A stretch of DNA of 64,000 nucleotides from Paraphysoderma sedebokerense. Taxonomy: Eukaryota; Blastocladiomycota; Physodermatomycetes; Physodermatales; Physodermataceae. Below are positions 1 to 10,867 of this stretch, in pieces. The stretch lies in the NCBI GenBank assembly GCA_025602915.1, contig JAHLJZ010000015.1:248001-312000 (forward strand). Direction: 5' to 3'. The first letter of the stretch is position 1. Each line of letters begins with the position of its first letter. The notes beneath the pieces are model-generated. The model was not told the origin of the DNA, searched no databases, and saw nothing but the letters and a program-made list of their open reading frames with translations. Position numbers and translations under genes: made by a program.

Positions 1-650
1 AATTAACGTAGCTCTCATTCGCAACAGCAAAAATATGAGGGGGCTTTTCACCAAAAGTCATTCCCTTATATTCTATCACATTTTCCATTGTGTATATTGG
101 TAACCACTTGTACGGGTTCATCGCCACCAAAATGTTCCCGCAATAGGTCTGTCGGTTGAAAGCGTTAATTCTCAGAAGAAACTTCCATTTCCAATAACAG
201 AAAGCTATCCCATACATATATTTCATCCCTCATGTATCGGACCCACATGTTGTGAAATATTGATCCGTCGAATAAATCTACAAGTTGGATCATATCAGGC
301 ACTCCGTATAAATTCGAGGAATGCATCGGTTTCGCTTTGGTTTTGGGAATTTTATATGACTATTTACAATTAACAGGGGTTAGAAACGAGGTCTAAATGC
401 AACAAGTATGAGAATAGGTAATAGTAAGTCCATACTTGTCCATCAGTTGTGATAACGGACACATCGTTCCCACTAATCGATTGGACCTGTGCTCCGAATG
501 TGGAGTCCTGGTGCTCACACCAGCACCAAGTTCCCTATATAACAGCTCGTTAGCAGTGTCATTGATGAAATTCAGAAAGTATGGATGAGGGCAGCGGTTG
601 CGGCGAAGAATTGACGTGAGGGAGACGGATATTACCGGTTGCAAGGCCAT
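1..650 (-). CDS. Unconventional myosin heavy chain, 5' end only (motor domain N-terminus)
   Basis: Four exons of a gene that leaves the window at base 1: 636-650, 436-534, 216-359 and 1-148, all joined in phase. The first 135 residues are visible. Residues 6-38 form the SH3-like N-terminal subdomain (GTWCWCEHQDSTFGAQVQ). The motor core then starts with GVPDMIQLVDL, RYMRDEIYTYCGNILVAMNP and YKWLPIYT, followed by GEKPPHIFAVANESY. These are standard myosin head motifs; the P-loop lies beyond the edge. From memory of the families, GEKPPHIFA and ILVAMNPYKWLPIYT look closer to class VII/X/XV/XXII heads than to fungal classes I, II, V or XVII, but class needs the tail. The start is ATG at 650, which gives a short MALQP exon before the SH3-like fold. 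Each intron has a CTAAC or TTAAC branch-like site near its acceptor. Confidence 0.9.
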
Positions 651-1270
651 TTGGGGAGGAGAATGACGAGGATGGGAACAAAACTAAAGACGGTACGCTA
701 GAATAAGAGTTGCATGGAATGGGTTGCACAGAAAATGTGGTTTTGCAATACAATCTGTCAGGAATGATATAGATAATAATCGATGCCTCCAAAAGTCCAC
801 ATCCGGCCGAGCGTCTCTTCCTTGTCGCATGAGCCCCTCGCTTCCTTCCTGCTCGGGACGCGTTCCCTTCTTTGTCTGACTTTATCTTTTGTCTACATAT
901 TTTATACAGATCGGATGCCATACGCACAGAGAATTATCACCGCAAACTAACAGTTACTGTCTACAACAGTCAGAATTATGAAATCTCGAAAGTCTATACG
1001 TTGACGAAGCAACAGAAGAGAAAGGGAAAGCCCTCCCACAACTGTATCCCAAATGCCTCCTGCAAAGTGTAAAACAATTTTTTGGTTGATTTCCAATTTC
1101 CTGCTAGGCCATTTCAATAAAACTCATCCAAGATCAATAGAGGACTAAAGCTACTTGGTATCTATATGATGTTGTTCCCGGAAAGTCCAGAGGAGCACCT
1201 TTCTTTCAGAATCTGCGCCAGAGGAAAAGACCGGACGCCAAGCGATAGCATAATAGCAACTAACAAAGAT
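651..1270. other. Intergenic region between myosin and HAD copy A
   Basis: This holds the promoter and 5' leader of the myosin gene and the 3' flank of HAD copy A. Short open frames on both strands show no recognisable motif. I see nothing else in it. Confidence 0.5.
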
Positions 1271-2676
1271 TTAACATTGCCTTGCACATTCTTCCTCCAG
1301 ATGTTTTTGTAGCGAATCACTCGCTTTCTCAGTAGTCTCATTCACGTCCACTAATGTCCCTTGTGCGTTTGCCAATAATTCCCTCGTCACTGAAATGGCT
1401 AATCGTTTCCGCTCTCTTTTTCGAATTTTTTTCTCTCTTGCTTTCTTAATTTTCCTCTCGATTCGATCTTTTTCTTCTTGCGCTCGCATCTCAGCTTTCT
1501 TTTGCTCGCGTTCATTTCTTAATTCTATCGACTTCGTCAAGTCCAAGTCATCGTAATCTTTCCATTCATCGCTCAGAGAGTACCTTATTCTATTCTGATT
1601 TTCAGTGGATAGATAGGTAGTTTTAGAACCACCGTAGCCGCACATAGCGCGATCGAGAGGAGTTTGAAGCAACGACAAGGAAGTCACATTCGAGGAAGAA
1701 GAGAAAGCTGTAGTAGAAGAGTCGGGAAGACTAGAACCAACGGACGAAGAAGAGTCCTCGTCATCTGATCTTCCATAGGTCGCCGATGATGAGGAATAGC
1801 TTGTCGACGTATCAAAGTTAAACGTCACTGAAAATGGGCTCGACCTTAGAAAATCTCGAACATCAGATGGCGCAGGTACATTAATATGATCGGCCGCAAA
1901 TCGCAAATACCGTAGAAGGGAGAGCAAGGCGGTATCGTCTTCTGCCCGAATACTGGGATCCGATACAGTATATGGCGGTATAATAACGGCATTCGCTGGA
2001 TGTCGATGGAGTTTGGTCATGGAATCGTCAACAATCACAGTATTGGTTGGGTTATAAAAAGGTTTAAAAGTTTCGTTGGACCAAAGGGACGATAGATCCT
2101 TTGATTTCAATTAATTAGCTCCAGTCAAATATTTGCCATATCAAGTCTTTCAATGCAATATACTGCAAAAGGGATTAAACTGAATGGTAAACCATACCTT
2201 AACGGTATCCCTTAAAGTCCCCTTTATCGGCTCACACATTGCTCGATGCCAAATGCATTTTAAACTCTTGAACCGCTCCTTAAACAACATCTGGCAAATC
2301 GGAATTGCATTTTTCTCTTTAGCTGATGTCCATACGAAAACGTCTATATTCGGTATGCTAGTTAAACTGGAGATAAAGTAATCGGTGTGGGGCCGAATGA
2401 AAATCTGTCGTTGGTTTATTGTACAATCGACTTTCGGGCGATTAGGATTTAGATTTGCCATCTTCCTCTCTTGACGAGATAATCGCTCTGCGAATAATTC
2501 AAATCAATGGGTTGACTAAAAGGATTGGAGTTTATAACAATAAATGCGGTTGCATACCAATTAAACACCCATTCAGATCTAGAATGGTAAGGCAATTGAT
2601 TGAATAAGCATAGCCAAGTTTCCATCGATAGATGTTGTACTATTAACATACCTAATATCACAAGCATCCGCTTCAT
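1271..2676 (-). CDS. FCP1/SCP-like HAD protein, copy A (387 aa)
   Basis: Exons 2652-2676, 2558-2578, 2198-2487 and 1271-2098. The 21-nt second exon encodes the HAD nucleophile motif DLNGCLI. Next come FIRPHTDYFISSL and DVFVWTSA, typical of the FCP1/NLI-interacting-factor phosphatase fold, and the C-terminal HAD acidic motif TVIVDDSMTKLHRHP. Canonical members carry DxDxT/V; here the second Asp is Asn (D-L-N), so the general acid is missing, and catalytic activity is uncertain. Residues beyond about 220 are Ser/Thr-rich, followed by a basic, Lys/Arg/Glu-rich predicted coiled coil, unlike copy B. Family members act on phosphoserine/threonine in proteins such as the RNA polymerase II tail, but the substrate here cannot be inferred. 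The start at 2676 was chosen to match copy B; an upstream in-frame ATG at 2790 is possible. Confidence 0.85.
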
Positions 2677-2885
2677 TTTAGCATTGATCCCTCGGTTCTC
2701 ACTGAATAGAAAAAGAAAATTCACAAAATAAACGACGGAAGCGGAGGGAACCGACAGAGACTGCGTTGCTTGATCTAGAACAATAGGCAATCCGAAAAAA
2801 AATTCTTTCTTGTCTTAGGCGAAAAATAACGGATATTTTATTATTGCTATTTACATATCCTATAATTACAAATGTTTGAACTGTA

Positions 2886-4053
2886 TCAGTTTGTCTTTTG
2901 CTTTGATGAACGATGAAATCCTTTAATGATCTTGTGTTCTTTTATGCATCGCTCCTGTGCAAGCGAAATAAATCATCGAAAATCAGCAACGAGAACGTTT
3001 ACGTGTTACTGCGCTCTCTCTTCACAGAAATAGTGCCTAGAAATTTAATCAAAACATACCCAGACTATGTTCTTCTCTTTCTGGACGTCCTCTGCAGTAA
3101 TGGCTGCACATTCCACCATCTTCCTAATTTGCTCTTCCTCGTCGTCATCCCGGATATAATAACTGTCAGGTCGCCGATTGATCATATCTAATTGGGACTC
3201 ATATTTTATAGTGGCAGTCTTCACAAATAGTAGACCCGCAGTAGGATTCGCTGAAAAAAGGCGGAAGGGAAGCTTAAAATGGGTGTCTGATTCTAAAATA
3301 TTGGCTTCATCTTGAATCGCGCCGGACGGCGGAGAAACATCAGATGCAGTAAATGCGAGTGATCTTTCAATACGAGAAGACAAGTTGTTGTAAATTCGTT
3401 GCTGGAATTGTTTCAATTCTTCCTCGTCATTTTCATTGTCCGAGTCATCATAATATTCAATAGGCGGGCCGTAGATTTGTTGACGAATAGAGAGCGGTCG
3501 GGAATTATCATTGAGTGCGTTGTCAGCTTTCAAAGCAAGTTGACCGGGAGCGATTGGGCTAGACAGAAATTGCCTTGATCAGAATCATAATGAAGCAGCC
3601 GAGCGAACATGATATCCATGTCACTTCATCCCAATCTCACTTAAAAAGAATAACTGATATCCTTTTCTAAATATTTTTAACTTACATTTCGACTAATCTT
3701 TCATTTACAATTTGCCCATCCTCATCATACTTCATATGTACTCCTTTCCTCTGTCGAAACGGTACCTTAACTCTTTTCGTTTCACGAATATATCGTTTTC
3801 TTAACAACTTACGACTGTTGTGCTGCGCGGACAGAAGAGGGTGACTTTCGTACGCCTGTCGATGTAGAATCGGCAATATATATTTGTCCTGATGGTAATT
3901 AGTGTGGCGGTAAGGACTAGAATTGGAAAATCGAGAAGAAGGCGGCCCACGAGAATAGGAATGATTCGACTGCGAATACGGCCGACGAGAGAAGGAATTG
4001 AACGAAGAACGAGAATTGGATTGTCTCCAGTTTCTTTGGATCGGAGATGCCAT
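2886..4053 (-). CDS. Unrecognised basic/acidic protein, about 311 aa
   Basis: Exons 3686-4053 and 3060-3558 are well supported. The last exon is either 2886-2954 (GAGCGATGC start, 311 aa in all) or a 15-nt exon at 3022-3036 ending in ALFL (about 293 aa). The N-terminus (residues 1-60) is rich in Arg, Ser, Tyr and Asn, like an RNA-binding low-complexity tail. A very basic stretch follows (SRKLLRKRYIRETKRVKVPF). The second exon has an acidic patch (DDSDNENDEEEL) and a more ordered block, FKLPFRLFSANPTAGLLF, then NRRPDSYYIRDDDEEEQIRKM. I do not recognise the family. The composition suggests a nuclear or nucleolar RNA-associated protein; that is inference only. It sits 167 bp downstream of the coiled-coil gene stop, on the same strand. 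Confidence 0.7.
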
Positions 4054-4220
4054 TTTTCAATATATTTAATGTACTCGACATTGACACAATACGCGGAATG
4101 GAAGTCATACTGCTGTTGATACCTTACACGTGATCGTTACTACCCGGATATTTGTGACCTTTATTCGAAGTCTTCTCGTTTGAACCAATTCGAATTTTAT
4201 TAATTCATTTCCTCGCATCT

Positions 4221-7200
4221 TTAGTTCTTACCTGCCCTTACAGATTCTTCATTATTTACAGTTCCTATCTCTCTATCAGCCTGCTGATCATTATCACTTT
4301 CAAAATTGTCGTCGTTAGTACCGTGTCGCGACCGTTCCCAACCGACGACTACACCGTTTACGTCCCTAACGAACGATTCTATTGGCTTATTAATACCATC
4401 AGTGAGACTGTGGTTTATATTCGGGTCGGCCATAGTCGAGGACTGCGACGGGGAACTGGAGGATGGTGTGGTGGAAGAACTAAAATGATATGAGACTGCA
4501 CGCTTCTTTGACTGTGATTTACGTATGGTTGATTTTGGAGATGAATCGATTCCATTCTGACTGTCATTTTCTCTACTATTGGTGGCGGCCTTCGAGACCG
4601 GAGAGGATGGACCCATGGATTTAGAACCCGAATAAGTGAACACTCGTCTAACAGTACTGCTGGGCGCACTTTTTCGATGCCGCCATGGTGGTTGTTGTCC
4701 TGGTTTGCCCGGGCTGTTGCCCAGGAGTATGGTTGAGGCCCAAGATGTGTATGAAGCTATCGAGCTCGATATAGATAATCTAGAGTTTTCTTTTATATTC
4801 TCCTTGTGGTTTTGGTCTTCTGGTAACTCAGGGGACATCGAACGTGACCGTGATCTTGCAGTTCCAGGCAAGTGTTGTACAGATGACGAAGAGGAAGTCG
4901 ATTGATTACTCATTCTTCGTTCATGAATTTGTTGTTCTTGTTGACGTGATTTGTCGTCCATCTTTTGGACGTAAACGGATGCGTATAAATTTAGTGAAGT
5001 TCTAAGAGATGCAATAGAGAGTAAAAGTTCTTGAACTAAAGATGTAAGAGCGTGGATGGATGTGTTGAATTTCGATTGATATGTCGTTTCAAGTGTCGAA
5101 GAAGATGACGGATTAAACGGATTGTCATTATTTTTATCAATGGAACTCGGACTCTGGGTTTCGGAAGTTGGTTTGCTGCCGGCTCGGTCAGAGTCCAAGT
5201 CAGCGATGCCTGCAATGCTGACTCCCACTTTTTCACCTAACCAACCTACATCAATTCTCACATTTTCGATCAATTCGTTACTCATCTTCGTTAGATCATC
5301 AATATCAAATGCTCGTTTTAATCGTCTATTTAATGTTACGGTGTCTGTGGCTGAAAGCCGTTTTAATAATGATAAGGCATGGGTATGCAGATTTGTCAGT
5401 ATAGTGAGAATAACGTCAAAATTCAATACATCAGTGTGAGGTTTGGAATTGATATCAAACAGTTGTTTTGACGGAGACCTGGGATCTGTGTGAGCGATGT
5501 CAATTAAGGTTAGAACACAATGGCGGAATATCTTTTAAGAGAGACTGTAAATACCAGCGACAGATTCTTCATCAACATTAGAGTATGAATGCATTGACAA
5601 CTCTTCATTCAATGTTTGCTGATATAAAGAATTTCCAAAGGACGAAGACATAACAGATGATGTGTCCCCCAGTTCCTTGGTTGGTGATTCTCTGGATCTC
5701 GGAGATCTCGGAGAAACATGTCCAGTGTTGTCGACGGCCCGCTAAATAGCATTCCATCTTGTCAGTTATTTCGTCGCAATAAAGCGCATGAAGGAAACAC
5801 AACGATTACCGTTGGCGACTGGTCTATTGACGATACCGCATCATGCCGAGCTCCGTCCCAATTCGTTTCTACACCGAAGGCTGCACCGCCATCAACCTTT
5901 TTGCCCAATAGGTCGTGAACACTCCTTAAGTCGTCTCTAATCATTAATGTCTCCTTTTCCTCCATTTGAGCCTGCAAAGATGCTATCTCGTTACGATATT
6001 CAGTGAGCAACTCTTCTAATTGTGAATATTCAGATTTTATTTTGAAATTCGAAGATTGCAATTCTTGAATGATTGTGACGAGTTGAGTGAGTTCATCAGG
6101 TTGCGATGGAGTCGGTGAAGGGAATGATAAATTGGCCTGATGAGTTAACTGAAAAACGCATGTCAAAAGATGTTCATTTTTTCTTTTTTTACCGAGGCAT
6201 AGCAAAGTAATTTCTGAATAAAAGCGCATCATAGTTCTTTATTGAAAGTACATACCTTGGCGACTTCATCTCGCAGTTTTCGGTTGATTTCCTGCACGGA
6301 TTTGACTTTTTCTTGTAGATCTGTGTCTCGCTGCTGAAATCTGTCTATCCGTGTTTGTAATTTTCCTAAATCGGATGTTATCAGGATGATTATCACAGCC
6401 AGATCTTCTTCCGACGGTACTTCGCTATACGACATACCACATTTTTCTTTCCATTTTTTTAAATCTTTCTTGCTCTTTGCTTCTTCTTTCATTGCTTTAT
6501 TAGCCTTTTCTTCTAAATCACTGACGGTGCGAAGAAGTTCCGTCTCTCTATTTTGAGTATCCTGCAAGATAGCTGTCGCTTGGGTTATCTTTGTTGAAGT
6601 AGATTCTCTTATATCAATGAGTGACGATTCTGTTGACGATAAATGAGATCGAACATCGTTCAGTTTCTAATGATATAAGTGGATACAACCAAAGTTAGCA
6701 ATGATTTAAGTCGGTCAAAAAGTGTATAAACGAGAACCGGAGTAACAGTACTTACCTTCAACAAACCAGCCTTTTCCGCAACTAAGATTTCTTTCTCGTC
6801 CACGGTTTCTTTATATTTTAGTTCTAATTCTGTATAATGAGTTGCTAGGGTCTGATAAGCTGTAACGACAGACTGAAATTTCCACAATAATTCTTGGCCG
6901 ATCTCTATGTCAGATATAAGAATCATAAATTTTAATATTCCGAGGGTGCACAAAAGAGAAAACCGTCGCGGATAATCAATCAAATGTGTTAAATTGTGAT
7001 AACTACCAGCTGATAACTTCAACTCATCTTCTTTCGTTGTAATTAATGAACGCAGAGTACTAACTGCTTCGGCCGTGGGTTCGGAATCATATATTTCCAA
7101 AACGGCCGAATCGGATGAAGAGCGATTCAGAGTTTCTTGTTATTTGAAACAAAAAGGGAAATTCATCAATACTGTTGAATAGATATAAGAGAAAAACATA

Positions 7201-7391
7201 TTATCCGTACTAAGCTTCTCAATAGTAGCAGAATTCAATTCAAAGACATCATTATTCACGAATGGCAGAGTTGGAATTGAAAGAGCAGATAAATTAGGTG
7301 GAGGCTGGTTTAACGAACTTCCTCTTCTGCTTCGACCGGGTGGTATCAATTTCCTGGGCCGAGGTGAAGTTGCATTCGTAGGGGACGACAT
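4221..7391 (-). CDS. Coiled-coil protein of unknown function (886 aa)
   Basis: Seven exons: 7211-7391, 7007-7135, 6756-6904, 6256-6666, 5810-6148, 5555-5741 and 4221-5485; phases sum to 886 codons. The N-terminus is Pro/Arg/Ser-rich (SPRPRKLIPPGRSRRGSS). Residues of about 100-390 form long heptad-like segments (for example YTELELKYKETVDEKEILVA and YSQLEELLTEYRNEIASLQ). A Ser/Pro-rich linker with SPRSPRSRESP follows, a pattern common at CDK or MAPK sites. A helical block (LTNLHTHALSLLKRLSATD, then TLNRRLKRAFDIDDLTKM) precedes a long Ser-rich tail. No catalytic motif is visible. It could be a cytoskeletal or polarity scaffold, but I cannot name a family. The stop follows a possible donor (GCAG/gtaaga), so a further 3' exon cannot be excluded. 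Its start lies 87 bp from the ABC gene stop. Confidence 0.8.
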
Positions 7392-7477
7392 CCGATGAAA
7401 AATGGTAACCTCTCTGCAGTATCAATGCATTTATACGAATATACGGTCTTAAATGAGTTGGACACGGAAGACGAAGT

Positions 7478-8761
7478 TTATTTAAGTGGCCTATCCAGCA
7501 ACCGTGAATTTTCTCCGATATATGTACAATCATCGTCCGACGAGCTGTCAACATCTATAAATATATTTTTCTCGCACCTGTTATTTTTATGTTCAACGAT
7601 TGCATCTGTACCCATCGTACAAAAAGAATACTGGGCATCGGTTGACAACCTCAGTCGATGTGTCGATACCCGTTTCTCCTGTTCGATGGAATGTGTAATC
7701 CAGACACAATTTTTCAGCTTCAATGTATTTTCGACTAGTAAAGTTGTGGCAGGATCTGAAATAGAATGTTGGTGAGTGAAGGCGATGCTGAATCGCGGAC
7801 TGTGTTTTGATGTCAGATCAAAGGAGGCATGACCATACCTAATGCACTTGTCGGTTCTATTGGACTAGCAGTTAGTATATATTTAATATCACATTCTGAG
7901 ATAATTCAGACAAATTCACAGTACCATCTAGCAGAAGAATGTCTGGTCCCGTTGAGACCGCAATGGCCAACATTACTCTTTGGGCCTCACCCCCTGTAAC
8001 GAACAGTTAAAGCACGCTGGAGACTTCTGCAAACTGCGCCGAATTTGTAAGTAATCCATCCAACATACCCGACAACTGTGCGAACTGTTTGGACCACAGA
8101 TCCTCTGATAGATCCCACCTGAACACACTATTAGTGACTTCAATGCACTCGAGTAATCCGCCGATACACTTACTTCAGACCAACTTTCACCTGTAAAGCA
8201 AAATTAGACCGAATTTAATGGATAATAACTTAAGAAGAGACCGTTACAGGATCTATTTTTTCATCGCCTTGTCCAATTTTTTGCGACTTCAATGAAGTCA
8301 CAGTTCGGTAAAATTCTAATGGCGTGCATGCCAGAACTGCCGGTCGTTGAGGCACATATAAAACTCTTTTCCTCCACTGATCGACATTGGTTTGATCTGA
8401 GTAACTGTTTTCCGTTATCGAACAAGAAGTCAGATTAGAAAGACCATCGAATGAGAAGAATGGATTTGAAAATTTACGTCTGGCCCAATTGTATTATTCC
8501 GGAATCAAGCTTTTCCAGCTGAGCTATACACTTGAGCAAGGTTGTCTTACTATTCGAAACGGAGAATCCGTCAATAATTGTTGAATCATATGTGATCAAA
8601 TGATCACTGAACATGGAAATTGAGACTTACCCAGCGCCAGAGGGTCCGGTGACAGTTAGCACAAAGTTTCGATTGACATCGGACACTTGAAATGATATAT
8701 CCTTAAATATGACCTTGCCATTTGGTAAAGATTTGGTTATATTCTGTACTGAAAAATGCAT
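7478..8761 (-). CDS. Soluble ABC transporter ATPase, FetA/STAR1-like (263 aa)
   Basis: Eight exons: 8631-8761, 8478-8549, 8248-8404, 8174-8190, 8069-8118, 7925-7993, 7839-7856 and 7478-7755. Every ATPase motif is present: Walker A GPSGAGKTTLL (about residues 40-50), Q-loop YVPQRPAVLA, signature LSGGEAQRVMLA, Walker B and D-loop ILLLDEPTSALDP, and H-loop WITHSIEQEKR. The Walker A and Walker B motifs are each split by an intron. There is no membrane segment, so it must pair with a separate permease, and no permease gene lies nearby. Order and spacing resemble bacterial FetA/YbbL and plant STAR1/ABCI17 ATPases, from memory. The last 40 residues are an acidic Ser/Asp tail. Its start codon lies 96 bp from that of HAD copy B on the other strand. 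Confidence 0.92.
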
Positions 8762-8857
8762 GTTGGTGAAAGACAGGTTTGAAGGTACGATCTTAACGAA
8801 CGGAATAAAACTCCGCCAAGTGGAGCCCTTCGTTCCTCAGTTAGCTTAAAGGACATC
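8762..8857. promoter_or_regulatory. Short divergent promoter region
   Basis: Only 96 bp separate the ATG of the ABC ATPase (minus) from that of HAD copy B (plus), so both promoters and leaders must overlap here or extend into the genes. No clear TATA element is visible. Confidence 0.5.
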
Positions 8858-10084
8858 ATGAGAAGACTACTTGTGGTATTGGGTAATTTGATTGATGACC
8901 TTTCTTTCCATCTACCATAATAATCACTGTGTGAGCTGACATTCTGATATATTTCTTCCGAAGATTTGAACGGTTGTCTAATTGGTAAAATTTATCTCCT
9001 TCCGACGGTCATTTCGAGTTCATCTCAATTTTGTTCTTTTCTAGATCGACTGAACATTCAAGAATTCAAAGTTGCTAAACTTAATCCACATCTTCCAAAA
9101 ATTTATCATAATGTCAACAAACGAAAAGTCTTTGTCCGCCCACATTGCGATTACTTTATTTCTGGTTTAATTTCGGTGCCGAATGTGGATGTCATGGTTT
9201 GGACTTCTGCAATGGTTCAAAATGCCCATCCGATATGTGAGTTACTCTTCAAAGGACATATGTCAAGTTTGAAGGCAGTATGGCATCGAACGATGTGCCA
9301 ACCAATTCCCGGTACATTGCACGACACAGTCAAAGTATAAAAAGTTTAAAGAGACAAGATGCCCATATTCATTGCTAACGTATAACATTAGGATCTGGCC
9401 TCTCTTTGGTCGAATCAGGAATTTAAACCACTTTATAATTCATCAAATACTGTTATCATCGATGATTCTATGACTAAACTCCATCGCCATCCTGACAATG
9501 CAATCATCATACCCTCGTACACTGTCTCCGATCCCAAGGTACAACCATCAAACGATACAGCTCTGCTCTCCCTTCTTCGATATTTAAGATCCGCCTCTGA
9601 GAAAGTGAATTCACAGCCTTCGACTGATATTCGTGAATTTATGCGCTCTAGTCCATTCTCTGTGATTGCTTCCTCGAGTTTGGAAATGCGCTCAGCAATA
9701 TCTACTTCTTCAAACGCCGTCCCTGTAGAAAATCGGTCATCCAAAGTTTGCCGCAATTCGCCCTCTAACCATGTCGATCCACCCAACCCTATTCAACCAA
9801 ACTCTACCGTGGATCGCGAGAAATGTGGTTATGGTCGATCCAAAACCACATATGTTGGCTCTAACAACGACAACGATATCAGGTACGTTATAGCGAATGG
9901 ATGGAGGACATTCGATGACCATGATTACGAAAAGTCCTTGGAGTTGTCGACAGGGAGAGTGGAACGGCCAGTTCATAGGCCGAAGCAGAAACTGCGCACT
10001 AAGAAACAACTCGTGGATTCAATAGTAGAGATAACAGAAAAGATAAGCAGTGTGAAAGTGAGCTTGGACGTATCAGAAACTTAA
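8858..10084 (+). CDS. FCP1/SCP-like HAD protein, copy B (342 aa)
   Basis: Exons 8858-8882, 8964-8984, 9045-9334 and 9392-10084. The first three exons are 25, 21 and 290 nt, identical in size and phase to copy A, which lies in the opposite orientation 6 kb away. The 21-nt exon again encodes DLNGCLI. KVFVRPHCDYFISGL, DVMVWTSA and TVIIDDSMTKLHRHP follow, so the HAD fold is complete, but the second catalytic Asp of DxDx(T/V) is Asn. After the shared block the tail is shorter than in copy A and lacks the long basic coiled coil. CGYGRSKTTYVGS is shared with CGYGGSKTTYLS of copy A, so part of the tail is homologous too. The first ATG (8858) fits the start of the fold (MRRLLVVL). Activity and substrate are unknown. 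Confidence 0.87.
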
Positions 10085-10867
10085 AATTCGACGGTAAAAT
10101 CAGAACACCCGTCCTAAGAAAGCCAACGATCTTTTCGGATGTTTAAAGTACAGACTACTCTACATTCTATTATTACTCTTCAATGAAGAAGTACCGTACA
10201 CAATGGAAGGCTGGTCCCTTGTAGTAGGTGGAATGAAAAGAAACTATTATTGACAGTTTAATTGACAAAGTGATGCAAAGTTGGTAATCCTGTAGGGGCC
10301 ACTTGTATTGTTTTTATATGTAAATAGAAAGTATTAATATCATTATGTTATTATCCGACAATGCAATCGCACAATTGCTTTACAGATTGTAATTGTTCGC
10401 AACCTAATTTGTCTCTAAACGTGCGTAAATGGTCGAGGAGCATACCGAAGTTTTATGGATCCCGAATCAGAGATCTTGAACTTCAAACTCTTTACTTAAA
10501 ATTACACCAGACCATTTTTTTCTCGAGATTGATCAGAATCCTTTCATGAACTCTTGTAATGTAAGATTAGGGATAGAATTTAAAACCAAAGAGTGATAGA
10601 TAGAATATAAGCCAAATTGTAAAATGACTACATCTATCAGGAAACATAGAATTCTAATGCGCAAAAGACACATATATATTTATCTAATAATTATGTCTCT
10701 AAACCGACGCAAACTTAACGAGTGAAGCCACGCATAAATTTAACGCTTCCCCGCTTTCTCTATTTTGGTTCTCGCTTTCTTAACGGGGACAATTCGCTTC
10801 AAAATATATATTAGCTCTCTCATTTCATCCATCCCCGTATTCGTCTGTACACTGCTATTTCATAAAA
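10085..10867. other. Intergenic region upstream of IML2
   Basis: This contains the 3' flank of HAD copy B and the promoter of IML2. A TATA-like run (AATATATATT, near 10802-10811) and a pyrimidine-rich stretch lie within 70 bp of the IML2 ATG. No gene is supported. Confidence 0.4.

Noticed and set aside
393-650. Single 85-codon open frame starting at the myosin ATG
   Set aside because: Only its first five codons are real. The rest runs through intron 1; the second exon is read in another frame, giving the SH3-like fold.
7395-7775. Plus-strand open frame of 126 codons
   Set aside because: It is antisense to the last exon of the ABC ATPase, whose reading frame carries clear motifs.
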